Shown piece by piece: positions 18,027 through 27,186 of a stretch of 48,284 nucleotides of DNA (positions are counted from its first letter, which is position 1; each line of letters opens with the position of its first letter). The DNA is from Mediterranea sp. (in: CFB group bacteria). Lineage in GTDB: Bacteria; Bacteroidota; Bacteroidia; Bacteroidales; Bacteroidaceae. The translations under genes were made by a program, and so were the position numbers. The notes under the pieces are model-generated. The model was not told the origin of the DNA and searched no databases. It saw nothing but the letters and a program-made list of their open reading frames with translations. Location: contig JAITSN010000070.1 in the NCBI GenBank assembly GCA_031287715.1, positions 1 to 48,284 on the forward strand, written 5' to 3'.

Positions 18027-19319
18027 TTACTCTTCATCATCAAAATCGCTGTATTTGGGTGCTTCGAGCAGCACGACGCGCAGGTTGTCGTAGTATACCT
18101 TTACGCTTGTGTCCTCGCAGGCTACCCCGTCAATATCCACGTTGTCAAAGTGCGGCCCCCACTGTTTGTAGCTTGCGCCGGTTGACGAGGTCAATACATC
18201 GGCGAATGTCTTGTCTACGTAATCGTTGCTGTCGCTGAACGGGAATGTCACCGTAAACCAGCTGCCCGGATTCACGAAAAGCACTTTTTTGCCGTTCTCT
18301 ACCCAGGGAGCATATACCATGCAGTATCTGGAGGCGCCGGAGCCGTCGGCGATGACTATGCGCAAGCTGCCGGAATTCCATTCGCCTTCTACATAAATGT
18401 CCATCTGAACACCGCATAGGTTGGTAGCCGTTCCGGGAGGGATGACATCGGGAGTCAGTACAGCCGGCCAGTTTTCCGAATTCGCCCAGCCGAAGGCTAC
18501 ATCCGAGAGTGAGGTCAGATAGGTAGCGCCATCCTTGTTGAGTGAGCGATAGGTGCCTTGTGATTTCGGCCCGTCGCCGTCGGCAGGGATCACATCGGTC
18601 AGGTTGTCTGATATTCCGCCGCTGCCCCAGCTGTATGAACCTACTTCGTCGAAGTCAGACAGCAAGCCTTTCCTGAAGTTGAAGTATGGAGGCGAGTATG
18701 CTCCGCCGTTGGCTCCTTCCAGAAAGATTGATCCGCCTTCGGTCACACCGTCCGGGACATTCACCGTGCACCAGGTGCCGTCCGGGTCGCTTACGATACC
18801 GCTTGTTACGGGTATCCCGCCGGGGAAGGTGATGGTATGTATCTCTACCAGGTCCGTCCCGTAAATGGTGATCGGCTCACCAGCCTGCGCCATGGTGTGC
18901 GAAACGGACGTCACACTTGGAGGCGCGTCGCGTATAATAAAGCTGTGTACCTTCTCCGTTCCCGACTTGACTAAGCGGATGGTGTTGCGTACGTCATCTT
19001 CCGCATCAATCACGGGGGTTTTGCTGTTGATCGTTACCAGCATGGAGTTATCGGCTACGTAGTTCATGTTGAAGTATGTATCGTAGCCGTTGATGTATAC
19101 TTTCTTCATGCCAAGGAACCCGCTGCCTTCGATACGTATCATCTGTCCCAGGCGCGCAAAGTCTACCGGGCGGTCGGATATGTTGGAGTCGTAGTCTTCC
19201 AGGTATATTTGCTTCACTGTAATGGGTTTTCCGTCTTTTCCGTCTTTATCGTCGCACGATGTAAAGCCGGGCACCGACAGCGCCATGCACATCAGGTATA
19301 TATAGTTTATCTTTTTCAT
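18027..19319 (-). CDS. Surface glycan-binding lipoprotein (SusE-position, IPT/TIG domains)
   Basis: 430 residues with lipobox Cys22 (GFTSCDDKDGK). Two IPT/TIG-like immunoglobulin folds are suggested by QMIRIEGSGFLGMKKVYING and PSVTSVSHTMAQAGEPITIYG, each followed by a short beta-rich run. The C-terminal half (roughly 215-430, FDEVGSYSWGSGGISDNL onward) fits the sugar-binding domain of SGBP-B proteins. It has no catalytic motif. It follows SusD by 12 bases and precedes the modular GH10, the same place as the xylan-binding XusE protein in Prevotella and Bacteroides xylan systems. Role: capturing xylan at the cell surface. Ligand is inferred. Confidence 0.9.
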   Translation of the reverse strand: MKKINYIYLMCMALSVPGFTSCDDKDGKDGKPITVKQIYLEDYDSNISDRPVDFARLGQMIRIEGSGFLGMKKVYINGYDTYFNMNYVADNSMLVTINSKTPVIDAEDDVRNTIRLVKSGTEKVHSFIIRDAPPSVTSVSHTMAQAGEPITIYGTDLVEIHTITFPGGIPVTSGIVSDPDGTWCTVNVPDGVTEGGSIFLEGANGGAYSPPYFNFRKGLLSDFDEVGSYSWGSGGISDNLTDVIPADGDGPKSQGTYRSLNKDGATYLTSLSDVAFGWANSENWPAVLTPDVIPPGTATNLCGVQMDIYVEGEWNSGSLRIVIADGSGASRYCMVYAPWVENGKKVLFVNPGSWFTVTFPFSDSNDYVDKTFADVLTSSTGASYKQWGPHFDNVDIDGVACEDTSVKVYYDNLRVVLLEAPKYSDFDDEE

Positions 19320-19331
19320 TGTTGTACCTCT

Positions 19332-21050
19332 TTATTCGTTATACAAACCGGTTATTTTATCTTCGGGGTCGAAGTCGTAGGCTTCCGCCGGATAGTTGGC
19401 TGTGTCCAGGTATTTATTCTTGCCTTTATCGGTGTCGGAAACGGGCAGCAGCAAATGCCTCGTCGTAGCGGGGAAAACGCCTGTGCCTTCACTGCGGAAC
19501 TCATACATCTTTGCTCCATCGTCGGGCGCGGTACCTTCGATGTATTGGTAGCCGGCATTGCGGTTCTGGCTGTTGAGGTATTGAACTACCTTGTCCTGCT
19601 CGTAATATCCGCGGCGTAAAAGGTCGTACCAGTATTGCCCTTCCATGGCCAGCTCAATGCGGCGCTCGTAGTTTATATCCTGGGCGGTAATGGCTTCGCC
19701 TTCGTTCTTTTCCGGCATGTGTGCACGTTTACGCACCTTGTTGAAGTAGTTGCGGGCGGTGGCATCGGTCGTCGAAGCGTTGTTACCCAGAATGGCTTCC
19801 ACCAAGTTGAGGTAAACTTCTGCCAAGCGCAGCATGTGGGTATTCAGTCCGCTGCTTTGCTTGTAGCTCACGCCGTTGTCGTCGTTGGTACCGATAACGT
19901 ACTTCTTGATGTTGCATTTCTCCGCGTAGCCTTCTTCGGTAATCCCGTAAACATATCCTCCTCCTTTTTTGTATAGTTCGGGATACTCGTCGCCATATAC
20001 GCAGATCGTGGCATGACGGCGGACAACGTCTTTGGGATCATAAGCATCCACCAGATCCCACGAGGCATAGGTTGCATTTCCCCAGTTGGTCGCATCGGCT
20101 ACCATGGTAGACCATCCGAAAAAGGCTTGTATGGGGTTGGTCGTTCCCCAGGGCAGCGCATCGTTGGATCCGGCCAGCCATTGCAGTTGGAACAGGACTT
20201 CCTTGCAGTTATTGTTTTCGTAAGTGAACAAGTCGCCGTAGTTGTCCATCAGGTCGAAGGCCGATTCGTCAACCACCTTCATCGCTGCCTTTCCGGCCAG
20301 ATCCAAATAGTATTCGTTGCGGCTGCCGCGGTTATGGTTGGTGGCTATGTTCGATCCGTTGTATGCGCCGTTTTCGGTCAGGCCGGCCATGGACAGATAC
20401 ACGCGCGACAGCATCCCGAAGGCGCTGTAACGGTTCACCCGTCCTTTGGCTGTTGAAGTGCGGGGTAGATGCTTGGCGGCATACTCCAGGTCGCGGATGG
20501 CGAATTCCATCACATCGGTTTGCGGGCGGGCGGGAACTACAAAGTTGCTCGCCAGGTCGGACGTGCGCTCATACAGGATGGCGTTGCCCCAAAGCGAGCC
20601 GATGTACCAATAGGCCACGCCACGCATAAAGCGGGCTTCGGCAATGCCTTCCAGCTTAGCCGCCTCGGAAACGCCGGCCATGCTCTTTTCTTTTATATTA
20701 TGGATGGTGTTGCAAGACTGCGCCACCACCGAGTACAGCGATCCCCAGGCGTCTTCCAGCCCTTCGGTTTGCGATGTTTCATTAAAGTTGGTATAGTCTT
20801 TGATGTAGTTTGACCACTGGGCGGAGATGTTGTTGGAACGTCCGTCGCCCATACTGTAATAGAACTTTTCGTTGAAGTTATACCACACCGCATTATATAG
20901 CGGGGCGGTTGCGGCGCGAACGGCTTCATCACTGTCGAAGAACGTATCCGCATTCGGGTTGGTGGTGTTGGTTTGTTCGAGGAAGTCGTCGCATCCCGCC
21001 AATGCCAATACACCCATCCATGCAAGTATGATGATCGTTTTATTTTTCAT
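19332..21050 (-). CDS. SusD/RagB-family glycan-binding lipoprotein (first pair)
   Basis: 572 residues with a leader MKNKTIIILAWMGVLALAGC giving lipobox Cys20. SusD features are CDDFLEQTNTTNPNADTFFDS, EARFMRGVAYWYIGSLWGN, LRLAEVYLNLVEAILG and a closing HLLLPVSDTDKGKNKYL. It caps the SusC partner encoded 19 bases upstream and binds oligosaccharide at the outer membrane. Its size is within the family's range. In gene order (SusC-SusD-SGBP-Xyn10) it corresponds to XusD of xylan systems. Confidence 0.95.
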   Translation of the reverse strand: MKNKTIIILAWMGVLALAGCDDFLEQTNTTNPNADTFFDSDEAVRAATAPLYNAVWYNFNEKFYYSMGDGRSNNISAQWSNYIKDYTNFNETSQTEGLEDAWGSLYSVVAQSCNTIHNIKEKSMAGVSEAAKLEGIAEARFMRGVAYWYIGSLWGNAILYERTSDLASNFVVPARPQTDVMEFAIRDLEYAAKHLPRTSTAKGRVNRYSAFGMLSRVYLSMAGLTENGAYNGSNIATNHNRGSRNEYYLDLAGKAAMKVVDESAFDLMDNYGDLFTYENNNCKEVLFQLQWLAGSNDALPWGTTNPIQAFFGWSTMVADATNWGNATYASWDLVDAYDPKDVVRRHATICVYGDEYPELYKKGGGYVYGITEEGYAEKCNIKKYVIGTNDDNGVSYKQSSGLNTHMLRLAEVYLNLVEAILGNNASTTDATARNYFNKVRKRAHMPEKNEGEAITAQDINYERRIELAMEGQYWYDLLRRGYYEQDKVVQYLNSQNRNAGYQYIEGTAPDDGAKMYEFRSEGTGVFPATTRHLLLPVSDTDKGKNKYLDTANYPAEAYDFDPEDKITGLYNE

Positions 21051-21069
21051 GATCTTGTTTCTTTTTAAG

Positions 21070-24000
21070 TTAGAATACCACGTTTAAACCAAATGTATAA
21101 ATGCGCGGAGAGGGATAGCGGCCATAGTCGAGTCCGTTCATCAGGGCGTCGCCGTACATGCTGCCCACTTCGGGGTCGAAGCCGTCGTATTTCGTCCAGG
21201 TGTATACGTTTTGCAGGTTCGCATATACCTTTACGTTTGTCAGGCTGAGCGGAGTTATCCATTTTTTGGGAAAGGTATAGCCCAGCGAGATGTTTCGGAT
21301 GCGCAGATACGAACCGTCTTCCACGTAGCGGTCGCTCATGCGTTGGTTGGCGTTGGTAGACGAGGCCGAGATACGGGGCATGTGGGGGTCTCCGCCGGTT
21401 ACACGCAGGTTGCGATAGTCGTCGGGGCCGTTCGGGTCGATCTTTTCTACCTTGGCATAGTTCAGTACTTTTTTCAGCTGGTTGTTGTTGGCACGCGGGT
21501 CTTCAATCCATTTGCGGTTGTAGTTGAGCACATCGTTCCCGTAGGATCCCGCAAGAAATACCGTGAAGTCGAAGCCTTTCCACGAGAGCGTATTGCCGAT
21601 ACCATATGTAAATGCCGGCTCAGGATTGCCGATAAACGTGCAGTCGTTGTGGTCGATAACGCCGTCTTCGTATAAGTCGGCAAAGATATAATCTCCAATC
21701 CAGGCACCGCTCTCGTCAATGGTTACTCCGGTGGGCAGGGCCACGGGTTTTACGTTTCCGGACGCATCTTTGTAGTAGAAGTCTTCGGCTTTATCGAAGC
21801 GCCCGATCACGTTATAGCCCCAGAACTGTCCGATAGGCCGGCCGACCACGGTTTTGGTGATGATGGAGTTGTCGTCGCCCACGCGGTAAGTCTTTTCGAT
21901 GGACGAGCTTTCCGTATCCAAGCTGAGTACTTTGCTGCGGTTGAGCGAAAACACGATGTTGGATTTCCATTGGAGGCCTTTGCTGTCTATATTGACGGTG
22001 TTCAGCGTCAGCTCAATCCCTTTGTTTCCCAGCTCGCCGATATTCGCCCATGGATTAGAAGCCGCTCCCGGCCCGTTGGATCCCATATAGGCCGGCAAGG
22101 GTAATTGCAGCAGCAGGTCGGATGTTTTCTTATAATATACGTCGGCAATGAATTCAATCCGGTTTTGGAAGAGATTAAAGTCCAAGCCGATATTGGTGGA
22201 GTAGGTCGTTTCCCATTTCAATTCGGGGTTAGGCGTATTTCCGGTCAATACTCCCGTTCCCCACGGCGTGGACTTTGATGAGAGCAGGGCCATATACGTC
22301 CAGTTGGCCACATTCTGGTTGCCGGTGGCGCCCCAGCCCAACCGTAGTTTCAGGTTATTGAGCACGTGGCCGGTGGATTCCATAAAGCGTTCGTTAGATA
22401 CCTTCCAGGCCAGGGCTGCGGAAGGGAACCATCCCCAACGGTTGTCTTCGGCGAATTTGGACGAGCCGTCGCGGCGCAGCGTCGCGGTAAGCAGGTAGCG
22501 GTCGTCGAACGAATAGAACGCCCGTCCGAAGAAGGAAGCGATAGAGCTTGCTCCGGCGCTGCCCGTCCCGCTGGATGCCGATGTATCGCCGGCATCCAAG
22601 TCGTGTGTCGCATTGGTCAGGAAGCCCGTCGTGGCGCCTTGCAGATTTTCCCACCGGGACTCCGACATTTCCTGTCCCAGCATACCGTTAACGGCATGGC
22701 GTCCGAAGGTGTTGTTATAGGTCAGTATATTTCTCCACGACCAGTACTTGCTATCGTTCTTGGAGCGGCGCGACGTGCGCGTTTTGTTCTCCAGGATGCC
22801 GAACTGATAAGAAGGCTCGAACCAATACACACTCGCCATGTTATAATCGGCAGAGAGTTCGGTCTTGAACGTCAGCCCCTTTGCTACGGTCGCTTCCAGG
22901 TAGGAGTTGATACGGAAATTATATTTCCGGTTATAGTTTTCACGGATAGAAGCCATACCCACGGGGTTTACCGGCATCCAAACGTCATCCGGGCCGTCGA
23001 ACGAACCGTCGGGGCTGGTTACCGCTACGGTAGGTTGCTGGCGCAGGGCATTCATGATAATATCGTTATCCGTTCCCACTTCCTGCTTCGTATCGGCCAT
23101 GGAGAAGTTGATTCCCGCCTTGAGCCATTTCTTGAGCTGCGAATCCGTGTTGCCGCGGAGAGACAGACGCTTGAATCCCGAGCCGGTTGCGATACCGTCC
23201 TGGCTAAGGTAGCCTGCGCTGATAGCGTACGTGGTTCTGTCGTTCCCGCCGGTAATGGAAAGCGCATGGTTGGTCATGGCCGCCCGCTGGAAAAGCTCGT
23301 TTTGCCAGTCCGTTCCCGGCCCCAACAGATCGGGGCGCACAAAAGCGCTGCTTGCAGTGACGATGCCTGCATCCGCACGGTCGTTGTGGTGGCGGGCATA
23401 CTCTTGCTGGTTCATCATATCCAAGTGGCGGGGCATTTCCTGCCAGCCGATGTAGCCGTCATAGGCAATCGTCGCTTCGCCTGCTTGTCCGCGCTTGGTC
23501 GTAATGATGATGACCCCGTTCGAGGCGCGCGAGCCGTAGATGGCTGTGGCCGAAGCATCCTTGAGAATATCCATCGAAGCAATATCCGACGGGTTGATGG
23601 CGTTCAGCGGGTTGCTGCTCGCATCGTCGGTGGCAGAATCAATCACCACCCCGTCAATCACAAAGATGGGTTGGTTGGTCGCGTTCAAAGAGTTGATCCC
23701 CCGGATGCGGATGGATGTGCTGGCGCCGGGTGTACCCGAGTTGGCCTGTATCTGCACGCCGGCCGCCCGTCCCTGCAACACTTGGTCTACAGATGTGGGT
23801 ACCGACTTGGCTATCGCGGCGTCATTCACCGAAACGACCGATCCTGTCAGGTCGCTCCGCTTCATCTGTCCGTAGCCTACTACCACAACTTCATCCAGAA
23901 GCTCGGCGTCCTCCTTCATGACAATGTTGAATTGTTTCTTGCCGTCAACGGCCACCTCCTGAGGCTGGTAGCCGATAAACGTGATTCTTAGCTTTCCGCC

Positions 24001-24213
24001 GGACGAAACGCTCATCGAAAAGTTTCCATCTATATCAGTGATCGTCCCGTTCGAGGTTCCCACCTCCAATACACTCGCCCCGATGATCGGTTCTCCGGCA
24101 GCGTCGGCCACCGTACCTTTGACGGATATGTTCTGTCCGACTATCCATGCGGGCATGAGGCAAAACATAAAAAGCACCCCTAAAGGCTTGAGGAAATGAT
24201 TTGTATTTTCCAT
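21070..24213 (-). CDS. SusC/RagA-family TonB-dependent oligosaccharide transporter (first pair)
   Basis: 1,047 residues with a signal peptide ending MPAWIVGQ. It has the regulatory-like domain (NISVKGTVADAAGEPIIGASV), the TonB-box-like LDEVVVVGYGQMKRSDLTGS, the plug (DQVLQGRAAGVQIQANSGTP, RGINSLNATNQPIFVIDGV, IYGSRASNGVIIITTKRG) and a barrel ending YTFGLNVVF. It heads the first xylan unit, so it is transcribed with SusD, SGBP and the modular GH10. A -7 box lies about 80 bases upstream. It differs clearly from the second SusC at 2518-5592 (different signal peptide and loops), so the pair is not a recent duplication. Confidence 0.96.
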   Translation of the reverse strand: MENTNHFLKPLGVLFMFCLMPAWIVGQNISVKGTVADAAGEPIIGASVLEVGTSNGTITDIDGNFSMSVSSGGKLRITFIGYQPQEVAVDGKKQFNIVMKEDAELLDEVVVVGYGQMKRSDLTGSVVSVNDAAIAKSVPTSVDQVLQGRAAGVQIQANSGTPGASTSIRIRGINSLNATNQPIFVIDGVVIDSATDDASSNPLNAINPSDIASMDILKDASATAIYGSRASNGVIIITTKRGQAGEATIAYDGYIGWQEMPRHLDMMNQQEYARHHNDRADAGIVTASSAFVRPDLLGPGTDWQNELFQRAAMTNHALSITGGNDRTTYAISAGYLSQDGIATGSGFKRLSLRGNTDSQLKKWLKAGINFSMADTKQEVGTDNDIIMNALRQQPTVAVTSPDGSFDGPDDVWMPVNPVGMASIRENYNRKYNFRINSYLEATVAKGLTFKTELSADYNMASVYWFEPSYQFGILENKTRTSRRSKNDSKYWSWRNILTYNNTFGRHAVNGMLGQEMSESRWENLQGATTGFLTNATHDLDAGDTSASSGTGSAGASSIASFFGRAFYSFDDRYLLTATLRRDGSSKFAEDNRWGWFPSAALAWKVSNERFMESTGHVLNNLKLRLGWGATGNQNVANWTYMALLSSKSTPWGTGVLTGNTPNPELKWETTYSTNIGLDFNLFQNRIEFIADVYYKKTSDLLLQLPLPAYMGSNGPGAASNPWANIGELGNKGIELTLNTVNIDSKGLQWKSNIVFSLNRSKVLSLDTESSSIEKTYRVGDDNSIITKTVVGRPIGQFWGYNVIGRFDKAEDFYYKDASGNVKPVALPTGVTIDESGAWIGDYIFADLYEDGVIDHNDCTFIGNPEPAFTYGIGNTLSWKGFDFTVFLAGSYGNDVLNYNRKWIEDPRANNNQLKKVLNYAKVEKIDPNGPDDYRNLRVTGGDPHMPRISASSTNANQRMSDRYVEDGSYLRIRNISLGYTFPKKWITPLSLTNVKVYANLQNVYTWTKYDGFDPEVGSMYGDALMNGLDYGRYPSPRIYTFGLNVVF

Positions 24214-24294
24214 AAAATCATGCTGTAATTAAGATTAATAATATGTATCATTGGTATTCCATAATAATTCATGGTCATAAGGTCGTATGTTGCA

Positions 24295-24302
24295 CAAAGT
24301 TA
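24295..24302 (-). promoter_or_regulatory. Candidate -7 box for the first susC-like operon
   Basis: TAACTTTG on the minus strand matches TAnnTTTG. It would give a leader of about 75 bases. No clear -33 TTTG is present, consistent with regulator-dependent expression. The rest of the 24214-24432 spacer shows nothing else I recognise. Confidence 0.5.
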
Positions 24303-24432
24303 TGGAGGCTTTCCCGCCGGTCGTAAACTGTTGTTTCATCTTCTTGGCCGACCGTTACACAGTTTACGCCGGTGTTACATATCATTGTTTTACGGTTACT
24401 CTATCTTACCGTCAAACAGCAAACAGCAAACA

Positions 24433-24489
24433 GAAACAGTAAATGTTTGGGCGTTGCCTGTCGGCCCGCGGCCAAACATTTACTGTTTC
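24433..24489 (-). terminator. nadD: Terminator hairpin after nadD
   Basis: GAAACAGTAAATGTTTGG (minus strand, 24472-24489) pairs perfectly over 18 bases with 24433-24450 around a 21-base GC-rich loop. The nadD stop codon lies inside the first arm. Downstream is CTGTTTGCTGTTTGCTGTTTG, not a pure T-run, so it may act as a terminator or RNA stabiliser. It separates the housekeeping operon from the xylan locus. Confidence 0.75.
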
Positions 24490-25082
24490 GTCTTTTGATT
24501 TTGGTATAATCTTTCCTCTTTAATGATTTTACAGGAAGCAGGGTGTAGAAAGAAGGTGAGGTCTTTGCCTTGGACCAGGGCTTCGCGGATAAAACTGGAG
24601 CTGATGTCCAGCAGCGGCGCTTTGGCGACACGGACGGTCGGCGGCAAAGAAGAAAGCCTGTCTATCGGATATGCACGGCGGGGATAGATCAGTATTTCAA
24701 ACCTGTCAATGATGCGATCCGCTTCCTTCCAGCAGTCAAAGAAATTCCAGTTGTCGGATCCTACAATCAAAGTGAAATCCCTGTCGGGATGCTTATCCCG
24801 CAGGTATTCCAGCGTCCTGACCGTATATGAAGGGCGGGGTAGGGACAGCTCCACATCGGAAACCTGAAATTTGGCATAGCCCGCAACGGCAGCCTCGACC
24901 AGCTCCAGCCGTTTACCTTCATCCAGCAAGTTCTCCGTGAGCTTTAACGGATTGAGCGGGCTTACCACAAACCATACCTCATCCAGTCCTTCGTATTCGC
25001 ACAGGTAATTAGCCAAAGACAAGTGCCCGATGTGTACCGGATTAAATGACCCGCTGAAGATTCCCGTTTTTATTTTCATCAT
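24480..25082 (-). CDS. nadD: Nicotinate-nucleotide adenylyltransferase
   Basis: 200 residues of the nucleotidyltransferase HxGH family. GIFSGSFNPVHIGHLSLANYL holds the HIGH motif, followed by DEVWFVVSPLNPLK, FTLIVGSDNWNFFDCWKE and the C-terminal ISSSFIRE (the ISSTxIR motif). NadD transfers AMP from ATP to nicotinate mononucleotide in NAD synthesis. The start overlaps the gmk stop by 4 bases (ATGA); an in-frame second ATG follows at once. The yicC-gmk-nadD order is conserved in Bacteroidales. Confidence 0.96.
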   Translation of the reverse strand: MMKIKTGIFSGSFNPVHIGHLSLANYLCEYEGLDEVWFVVSPLNPLKLTENLLDEGKRLELVEAAVAGYAKFQVSDVELSLPRPSYTVRTLEYLRDKHPDRDFTLIVGSDNWNFFDCWKEADRIIDRFEILIYPRRAYPIDRLSSLPPTVRVAKAPLLDISSSFIREALVQGKDLTFFLHPASCKIIKEERLYQNQKTKQ

Positions 25083-25645
25083 TTGGCCAGGAACGCTTTA
25101 ACTGTTTGCAGTGCTTCGGCTTTGGCTTTTTCCAGGTCGTCGTTGACAATGACCACATCAAACCGGCCGGCATGACTTAGCTCAAACGCGGCTTTGGCCA
25201 TGCGGCCTTCAATGACTTCGGGCGCATCCGTTCGGCGTTCTGTAAGTCGTTTGCGCAGCTCTTCTACCGATGGCGGCTGAATAAAAACCGACAGCGCGCG
25301 GTTCCCGTAATGTTGCTTGATACGGATACCTCCAACGACATCCACATCGCACACAACGTTTTTTCCCGACTTCAACTGCAATTCTACGGGTTCTTTCGGC
25401 GTTCCGTAAAACCTGTCCGGATATACTTCTTCATATTCAAGAAATTCTCCACGGGCTACGCAAGCGCGAAACTCTTCGGGAAGAAGGAAAAAATATTCCA
25501 CGCCATGACATTCCGTTCCTCTGGGAGGGCGGCTCGTTGCCGACACGGAAAACACCAGGTTGAGGTCTTGCGTCAGGAGGTAATTGATGATTGTCGATTT
25601 ACCGGCGCCCGAGGGAGCTGAGAATATAATCAGTTTTCCGTCCAC
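25079..25645 (-). CDS. gmk: Guanylate kinase
   Basis: 188 residues beginning MDGKLIIFSAPSGAGKSTI, which contains the P-loop SAPSGAGKS. SATSRPPRGTECHGVEYFFL is the GMP-binding region, and FLEYEEVYPDRFYGTP and VVCDVDVVGGIRIKQ are further signature blocks. It phosphorylates GMP to GDP with ATP in the cytoplasm. It lies 8 bases after the YicC-family gene and overlaps nadD. Its length is slightly under the usual 200 residues. Confidence 0.97.
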   Translation of the reverse strand: MDGKLIIFSAPSGAGKSTIINYLLTQDLNLVFSVSATSRPPRGTECHGVEYFFLLPEEFRACVARGEFLEYEEVYPDRFYGTPKEPVELQLKSGKNVVCDVDVVGGIRIKQHYGNRALSVFIQPPSVEELRKRLTERRTDAPEVIEGRMAKAAFELSHAGRFDVVIVNDDLEKAKAEALQTVKAFLAK

Positions 25646-25653
25646 TTCGGTAA

Positions 25654-26532
25654 TTAATTTACGTTCAGGATCTGTTCTTTGATCTGTTCCAGCTCGTCTT
25701 TCATTTGAACGACAATTTTCTGCATTTCGGCATGGTTGGATTTACTGCCCAGCGTATTGATTTCCCTTCCTATTTCCTGAGCGATGAAGCCGAGTTTTTT
25801 CCCCTGCCCGCTATCTCCTTCCATCGTTTTGACGAAATAATCCAGGTGGTTGGCCAGGCGTTGCTTCTCTTCATTGATGTCCAGCTTTTCTATATAATAG
25901 ATCAGTTCCTGCTCAAGTCGGTTCTTGTCGTAGTCTACTCCAATCAGTTTTTCAAGCGTGTCGGTAATGCGTTCCCGCACTTTTTCTACCCGTTCCTTTT
26001 CAAAAGGAGCCACGGCTTCCAGCAGGTTATGGATGCTTGCGATATTCCCGCAAATTTTCTTTTCCAGCGCCTGGCCCTCTTGTTTGCGAAATTCAATCAG
26101 CCGGTCGATCGCTTCGGCTATCGTATGGCCGACGATTTTCCATTCATCCTCGTCCGGTTCCTGGACTTCGGGCTTGGTCATGATCTCCGGCAGGCGCAGC
26201 AATGCCGAAAACCAATCTGCCGGAAGAGGCACGTTGAGCTTTTCGGCAAATTCCACGATTTGCTTGTAATAACTGTCCAGCAGCGTTTGGTTGATCCTCG
26301 CGGCTATTTCTGTATTTTCTTTCTTTTCGACCCAAAGGCTAAGATCCACTTTACCGTGTTCCAACCTTCGGCAAACTTCGTTGCGCACTTCGATTTCTTT
26401 TTCGCGATAAGCAGGGGCCATGCGCACGGACAAATCCATTGCTTTGCTGTTTAGCGACCTGATTTCCACATGTATTTGCCTGTCGGAAAGTTCGGTTGTC
26501 GCCTTGCCGTATCCGGTCATTGATTGTATCAT
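25654..26532 (-). CDS. YicC-family endoribonuclease/RNase adaptor protein
   Basis: 292 residues starting MIQSMTGYGKATTE, the family's hallmark N-terminus, followed by VEIRSLNSKAMDLSVRMAP and the C-terminal DUF1732 block (DYFVKTMEGDSGQGKKLGFIAQEIGREINTLGSKSNHAE). E. coli YicC is linked to RNA turnover; the role here is taken from the family. It is the first gene of yicC-gmk-nadD. An exact -7 box lies 20 bases before the ATG. Confidence 0.93.
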   Translation of the reverse strand: MIQSMTGYGKATTELSDRQIHVEIRSLNSKAMDLSVRMAPAYREKEIEVRNEVCRRLEHGKVDLSLWVEKKENTEIAARINQTLLDSYYKQIVEFAEKLNVPLPADWFSALLRLPEIMTKPEVQEPDEDEWKIVGHTIAEAIDRLIEFRKQEGQALEKKICGNIASIHNLLEAVAPFEKERVEKVRERITDTLEKLIGVDYDKNRLEQELIYYIEKLDINEEKQRLANHLDYFVKTMEGDSGQGKKLGFIAQEIGREINTLGSKSNHAEMQKIVVQMKDELEQIKEQILNVN

Positions 26533-26551
26533 AATTATACTAAGTTTTATG

Positions 26552-26559
26552 CAAATCTA
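26552..26559 (-). promoter_or_regulatory. Candidate -7 box for yicC-gmk-nadD
   Basis: TAGATTTG on the minus strand matches TAnnTTTG and lies 20 bases before the ATG at 26532. No good -33 element is seen. Confidence 0.5.
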
Positions 26560-26628
26560 CGGAAAAGAATTAAAATTTTTATAGCCGTACGCCTTTACTC
26601 TGAAGCAGCCTCATTCGCTGCTTCGTTT

Positions 26629-26969
26629 CAATGTCGTTTAGTTAAGCTATAACTTTTTCTTATTCAAGCAATAAGCCTTTTTTGTTTTATGATTTTGCAG
26701 GTCTTGTTCATTAGCTCATCAAAGGAGCTTAATGCATTTTTGAAGTCTTTTTTGATAAAGATTCCCACAGCGATGCCTTAAAACAGGGCTAAAGCGGACG
26801 TCCGTTCTTTGTCCAAAGGAAGGCCGGTCTGCATACAGAGCAGCTCGATCCAATAGCCGTCTTCCATGGCTTTGTCTACAAACCGCTCAAAAGCTCTTTT
26901 GTCTTTTTCATCTTCTTGATTAGTAATAATAGTTATTAATAGGTTGGATTCCGGCTGGATAATCCGCTT
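26629..26969 (-). pseudogene. Decayed copy of an unidentified repeated gene
   Basis: Read on the minus strand from about 26969, the translation is protein-like: KRIIQPESNLLITIITNQ, then EDEKDKRAFERFVDKAMEDG, YWIELLCMQTGLPLDKERTS and ALALF. It hits a TAA at 26778-26780, then continues in the same frame as GIAVGIFIKKDFKNALSSFD, ELMNKTCKIIKQKRLIA and a TGA at 26664-26666. Just upstream is another in-frame TAA. The last third and about 40 bases beyond it match the sequence at 48165-48284. Relative to that copy, 31 bases are missing between two ATCATAA repeats, which shifts the reading frame. I do not recognise the family. The rest of the 26533-27135 spacer has no other gene. Confidence 0.7.
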
Positions 26970-27127
26970 TTAAAATCGGCTTTTTGAATCCCGTTTGGTG
27001 ATTTTAAGCAGCGTTAATCAAGTTTGCCCGGCAATATTTCCGGAGATTGTTTGTTTTTCCCTGATGGTGATAGAAAAAGAAGATAAAGACGTAACTATGG
27101 GTTTTTTCATTCGAATGGTGATAAATA

Positions 27128-27163
27128 TAAAAAAAAGCTGCCTCTTTTGTTTTTGAGACAGCT
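27128..27163 (-). terminator. Rho-independent terminator after the DUF2807 gene
   Basis: On the minus strand AGCTGTCTC pairs with GAGGCAGCT (one wobble) around AAAAACAAAA, followed by TTTTTTTT. It lies about 25 bases after the gene's stop and has the classic intrinsic-terminator form. Confidence 0.88.
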
Positions 27164-27186
27164 CCATATAAACTTTGAAAAATGTA

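Noticed and set aside
22366..23991. 541-codon plus-strand frame
   Set aside because: Lies wholly opposite the SusC-like gene; composition is a mirror of codon usage on the other strand, with no recognisable domain.
901..24213. Recent duplication of the two SusC/SusD pairs
   Set aside because: Leaders, plug loops and C-termini differ widely, so they are old paralogues.
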